A stretch of DNA of 6,315 bases from an uncultured Clostridia bacterium (GTDB lineage Bacteria; Bacillota; Clostridia; Christensenellales; Aristaeellaceae), in assembly GCA_946496415.1 (NCBI GenBank), contig CAMMGP010000076.1, positions 1 through 6,315 on the forward strand, in the 5' to 3' direction. This document shows positions 5,131-6,315 of this stretch, piece after piece. Numbering within the stretch: the first letter of the stretch is position 1; each line of letters opens with the position of its first letter. The translations under genes and the position numbers were made by a program. The notes under the pieces were generated by a model. That model was not told the DNA's origin. It worked only from the letters and a program-made list of their open reading frames with translations, and made no database searches.

Positions 5131-6183
5131 ATGCTCAAATCGCTCATGGACGAAAAGAAGCGCTGTCCTGCCGCCGAAGTGCGGGATTATTGCAAACTCC
5201 TCTATCAAAGCGAATTCGGCGCCGGCCATATGGCCGCGGACGCGCAGACCGTCCTTGCGCGCCTGCGCGATGAGTGCGCGGCGGTCCAAGCGGACGCGGA
5301 AAGCGCGGAAGCGCCGTTTACGGACGTGGGCGGCTGCCTTTTGCGCCTGCATCTGCGCGCCCTCCCGGCCCTGAAGCTGCGCCAGGAAACGGTGGCGGGC
5401 CTCTTTGCGCAGGCCTGCGCTCCGCGCGGCAGCGTCGCCGGGTTGGAGGAAAAACTGAAGATGCTCCGGGAAAACGCCGCCGTGCTGGGCCTTTCGCCGG
5501 CGGCGCTCGAAGAAGAAATCGCCCCCTGGCGCGAGGCGGGCTACCCGCCGCTGTCGCATTCGCAGACCTACCGCGATCTCTACCATCCGGCGTATCGCCT
5601 CGTGCCCGCGGCCGCCGCGCGTTTTCTGCCGCTCTTTCAGGCCGTCGACGAACTGCTGCGGCAAAGGGGCAACGTCCGCGTGGCCATCGACGGCAACAGC
5701 GGCGCAGGCAAATCCACGCTCGGCGCGCTGCTCGCGGCGGTCTATGGCGGCAATCTCTACCATATGGACGACTTTTTCCTGCCCCCGCGCCGCAAAACGG
5801 CGGAGCGATTGTCCCAGCCCGGCGGCAACGTGGACAGAGAGCGCTTTCAGGCGGAGGTGCTCTCCCATCTGGGCGAACCCTTTTCCTACCGCCCCTGGCG
5901 CTGCCATGAAGGCGCGCTCGCCGCGCCGGTGTTTGTCGAGCCGCGCGCCGTGGAGATCGTCGAGGGCGTTTACAGCCTGCATCCCGACCTGCGCGACGCC
6001 TACGACCTGCGCGTGTTCCTCGCTCTCGATCCCGAAACGCAGGTGGAGCGCATCCGCGCGCGCAGCGGCGAGGCGATGCTGCAGCGCTTCATCGCCGAAT
6101 GGATACCGCTGGAAAACGTCTATTTCGCCCGTCTGGCCGTGCACGCGTGCTGTCAACTCGCCTTCGACGTGGGCGCGGAGTGA
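5131..6183 (+). CDS. uridine-kinase-like P-loop protein with an N-terminal domain of unknown function
   Basis: A 350-residue cytosolic protein in two parts. Residues 1-178 form a domain I cannot name, with conserved-looking motifs Y-Q-S-E-F-G-A-G-H-M (25-34), G-G-C-L-L-R-L-H-L (67-75) and H-S-Q-T-Y-R-D-L-Y-H-P-A-Y-R (143-156). Residues 182-350 form a P-loop kinase domain of the uridine kinase/phosphoribulokinase type: Walker A G-N-S-G-A-G-K-S (188-195), the acidic motif H-M-D-D-F-F-L-P-P (211-219), then V-D-R-E-R-F, V-E-G-V-Y-S-L-H-P and a lid-like R-I-R-A-R-S-G (307-313). It probably phosphorylates a nucleoside or another small hydroxyl compound with a nucleoside triphosphate; the true substrate is not evident. 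The ATG at 5131 is chosen for AAGGAG, 8 bases upstream. The longer reading from 4975 would cross the promoter region and is unlikely. The gene is divergent from the CAP gene and ends in a terminator. Confidence 0.87.
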   Translation: MLKSLMDEKKRCPAAEVRDYCKLLYQSEFGAGHMAADAQTVLARLRDECAAVQADAESAEAPFTDVGGCLLRLHLRALPALKLRQETVAGLFAQACAPRGSVAGLEEKLKMLRENAAVLGLSPAALEEEIAPWREAGYPPLSHSQTYRDLYHPAYRLVPAAAARFLPLFQAVDELLRQRGNVRVAIDGNSGAGKSTLGALLAAVYGGNLYHMDDFFLPPRRKTAERLSQPGGNVDRERFQAEVLSHLGEPFSYRPWRCHEGALAAPVFVEPRAVEIVEGVYSLHPDLRDAYDLRVFLALDPETQVERIRARSGEAMLQRFIAEWIPLENVYFARLAVHACCQLAFDVGAE

Positions 6184-6253
6184 ATCTCTGCGCCGGCTAT
6201 ACGTCCGGTTTGTGCCGTGCAGGTAAAATTCACTTTTTCCGCGCATGCGCGCC

Positions 6254-6302
6254 CCTCCCAACGCATAAGCATAACAAGCGAAATGCGGTTGGGAGGTTTT
6301 TT
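6254..6302 (+). terminator. intrinsic terminator after the kinase-like gene
   Basis: CCTCCCAACGCAT (6254-6266) pairs with ATGCG-G-TTGGGAGG (6283-6296), leaving one bulged G and a 16-base loop. Six T (6297-6302) follow directly. It lies 70 bases after the kinase-like stop; I see nothing else in that gap. Confidence 0.88.
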
Positions 6303-6304
6303 CT

Positions 6305-6315
6305 ATGGCGATAAG
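6305..6315 (+). other. possible start of a further gene, cut by the window edge
   Basis: An ATG at 6305 follows GGGAGG (6291-6296) at a spacing of 8 bases, which would be a good ribosome binding site. Only three full codons (M-A-I) are visible. The GGGAGG is also the closing arm of the terminator, so this may be coincidence. Confidence 0.18.

Noticed and set aside
5128..6261. Minus-strand open frame of 377 codons opposite the kinase-like gene
   Set aside because: The plus strand has a Walker A motif, a ribosome binding site and a terminator. The minus-strand product is a typical shadow, rich in R, A, H and Q, with no family signature.

Overview
The window is high-G+C DNA that most likely comes from a spore-forming, Gram-positive Firmicute, probably a member of the Clostridia. 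The spoIVFA-spoIVFB pair belongs only to endospore formers. The other genes (a Gram-positive-type secG, a small comEA-like gene, a YkwD-type CAP protein, an M29 aminopeptidase and a uridine-kinase-like protein) fit the same group, as do the strong AGGAGG ribosome binding sites. I cannot name a genus from sequence alone. The window holds six genes and no RNA gene, insertion sequence, phage gene or CRISPR array. No gene-free stretch exceeds about 210 bases.

Left part (1-3678, all on the minus strand). Read in the direction of transcription, the order is: a sigma-A promoter with an extended -10; secG, encoding a preprotein translocase subunit with a very unusual acidic tail of about 113 residues that contains a calcium-loop-like motif; a strong intrinsic terminator; an M29-family metallo-aminopeptidase whose ribosome binding site sits directly after that terminator; a second GC-rich terminator; then spoIVFA and spoIVFB, overlapping by 4 bases (ATGA). 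SpoIVFB is the intramembrane protease that cleaves pro-sigma-K in the mother cell, and SpoIVFA is its anchor and regulator. SpoIVFB runs off the left edge of the window.

Middle part (3679-5045). A comEA-like gene is transcribed rightward from its own extended -10 promoter, divergent from secG. It meets the CAP-domain gene tail to tail with a 15-base overlap of the coding ends. The CAP gene encodes a secreted protein with a small four-cysteine N-terminal domain and a Pro/Thr linker. It has a near-consensus promoter (TTGACA, 17 bp, TACAAT).

Right part (4986-6315). An A+T-rich control region carries a perfect 19-base palindrome. Each of its arms is the -10 box of one of two opposing promoters. 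It separates the CAP gene from a rightward gene for a two-domain protein: an N-terminal domain of unknown function and a C-terminal P-loop kinase domain like uridine kinase. That gene ends in a clear terminator, after which a possible new start codon appears at the window edge.

Apart from spoIVFA-spoIVFB there is no obvious functional cluster. The genes look like ordinary chromosomal neighbours, each with its own signals. The points most worth following up are the SecG tail, the palindromic double promoter, the long basic extension of SpoIVFA and the terminator in the leader of the aminopeptidase gene. I found no evidence for a wholly new multi-gene system.
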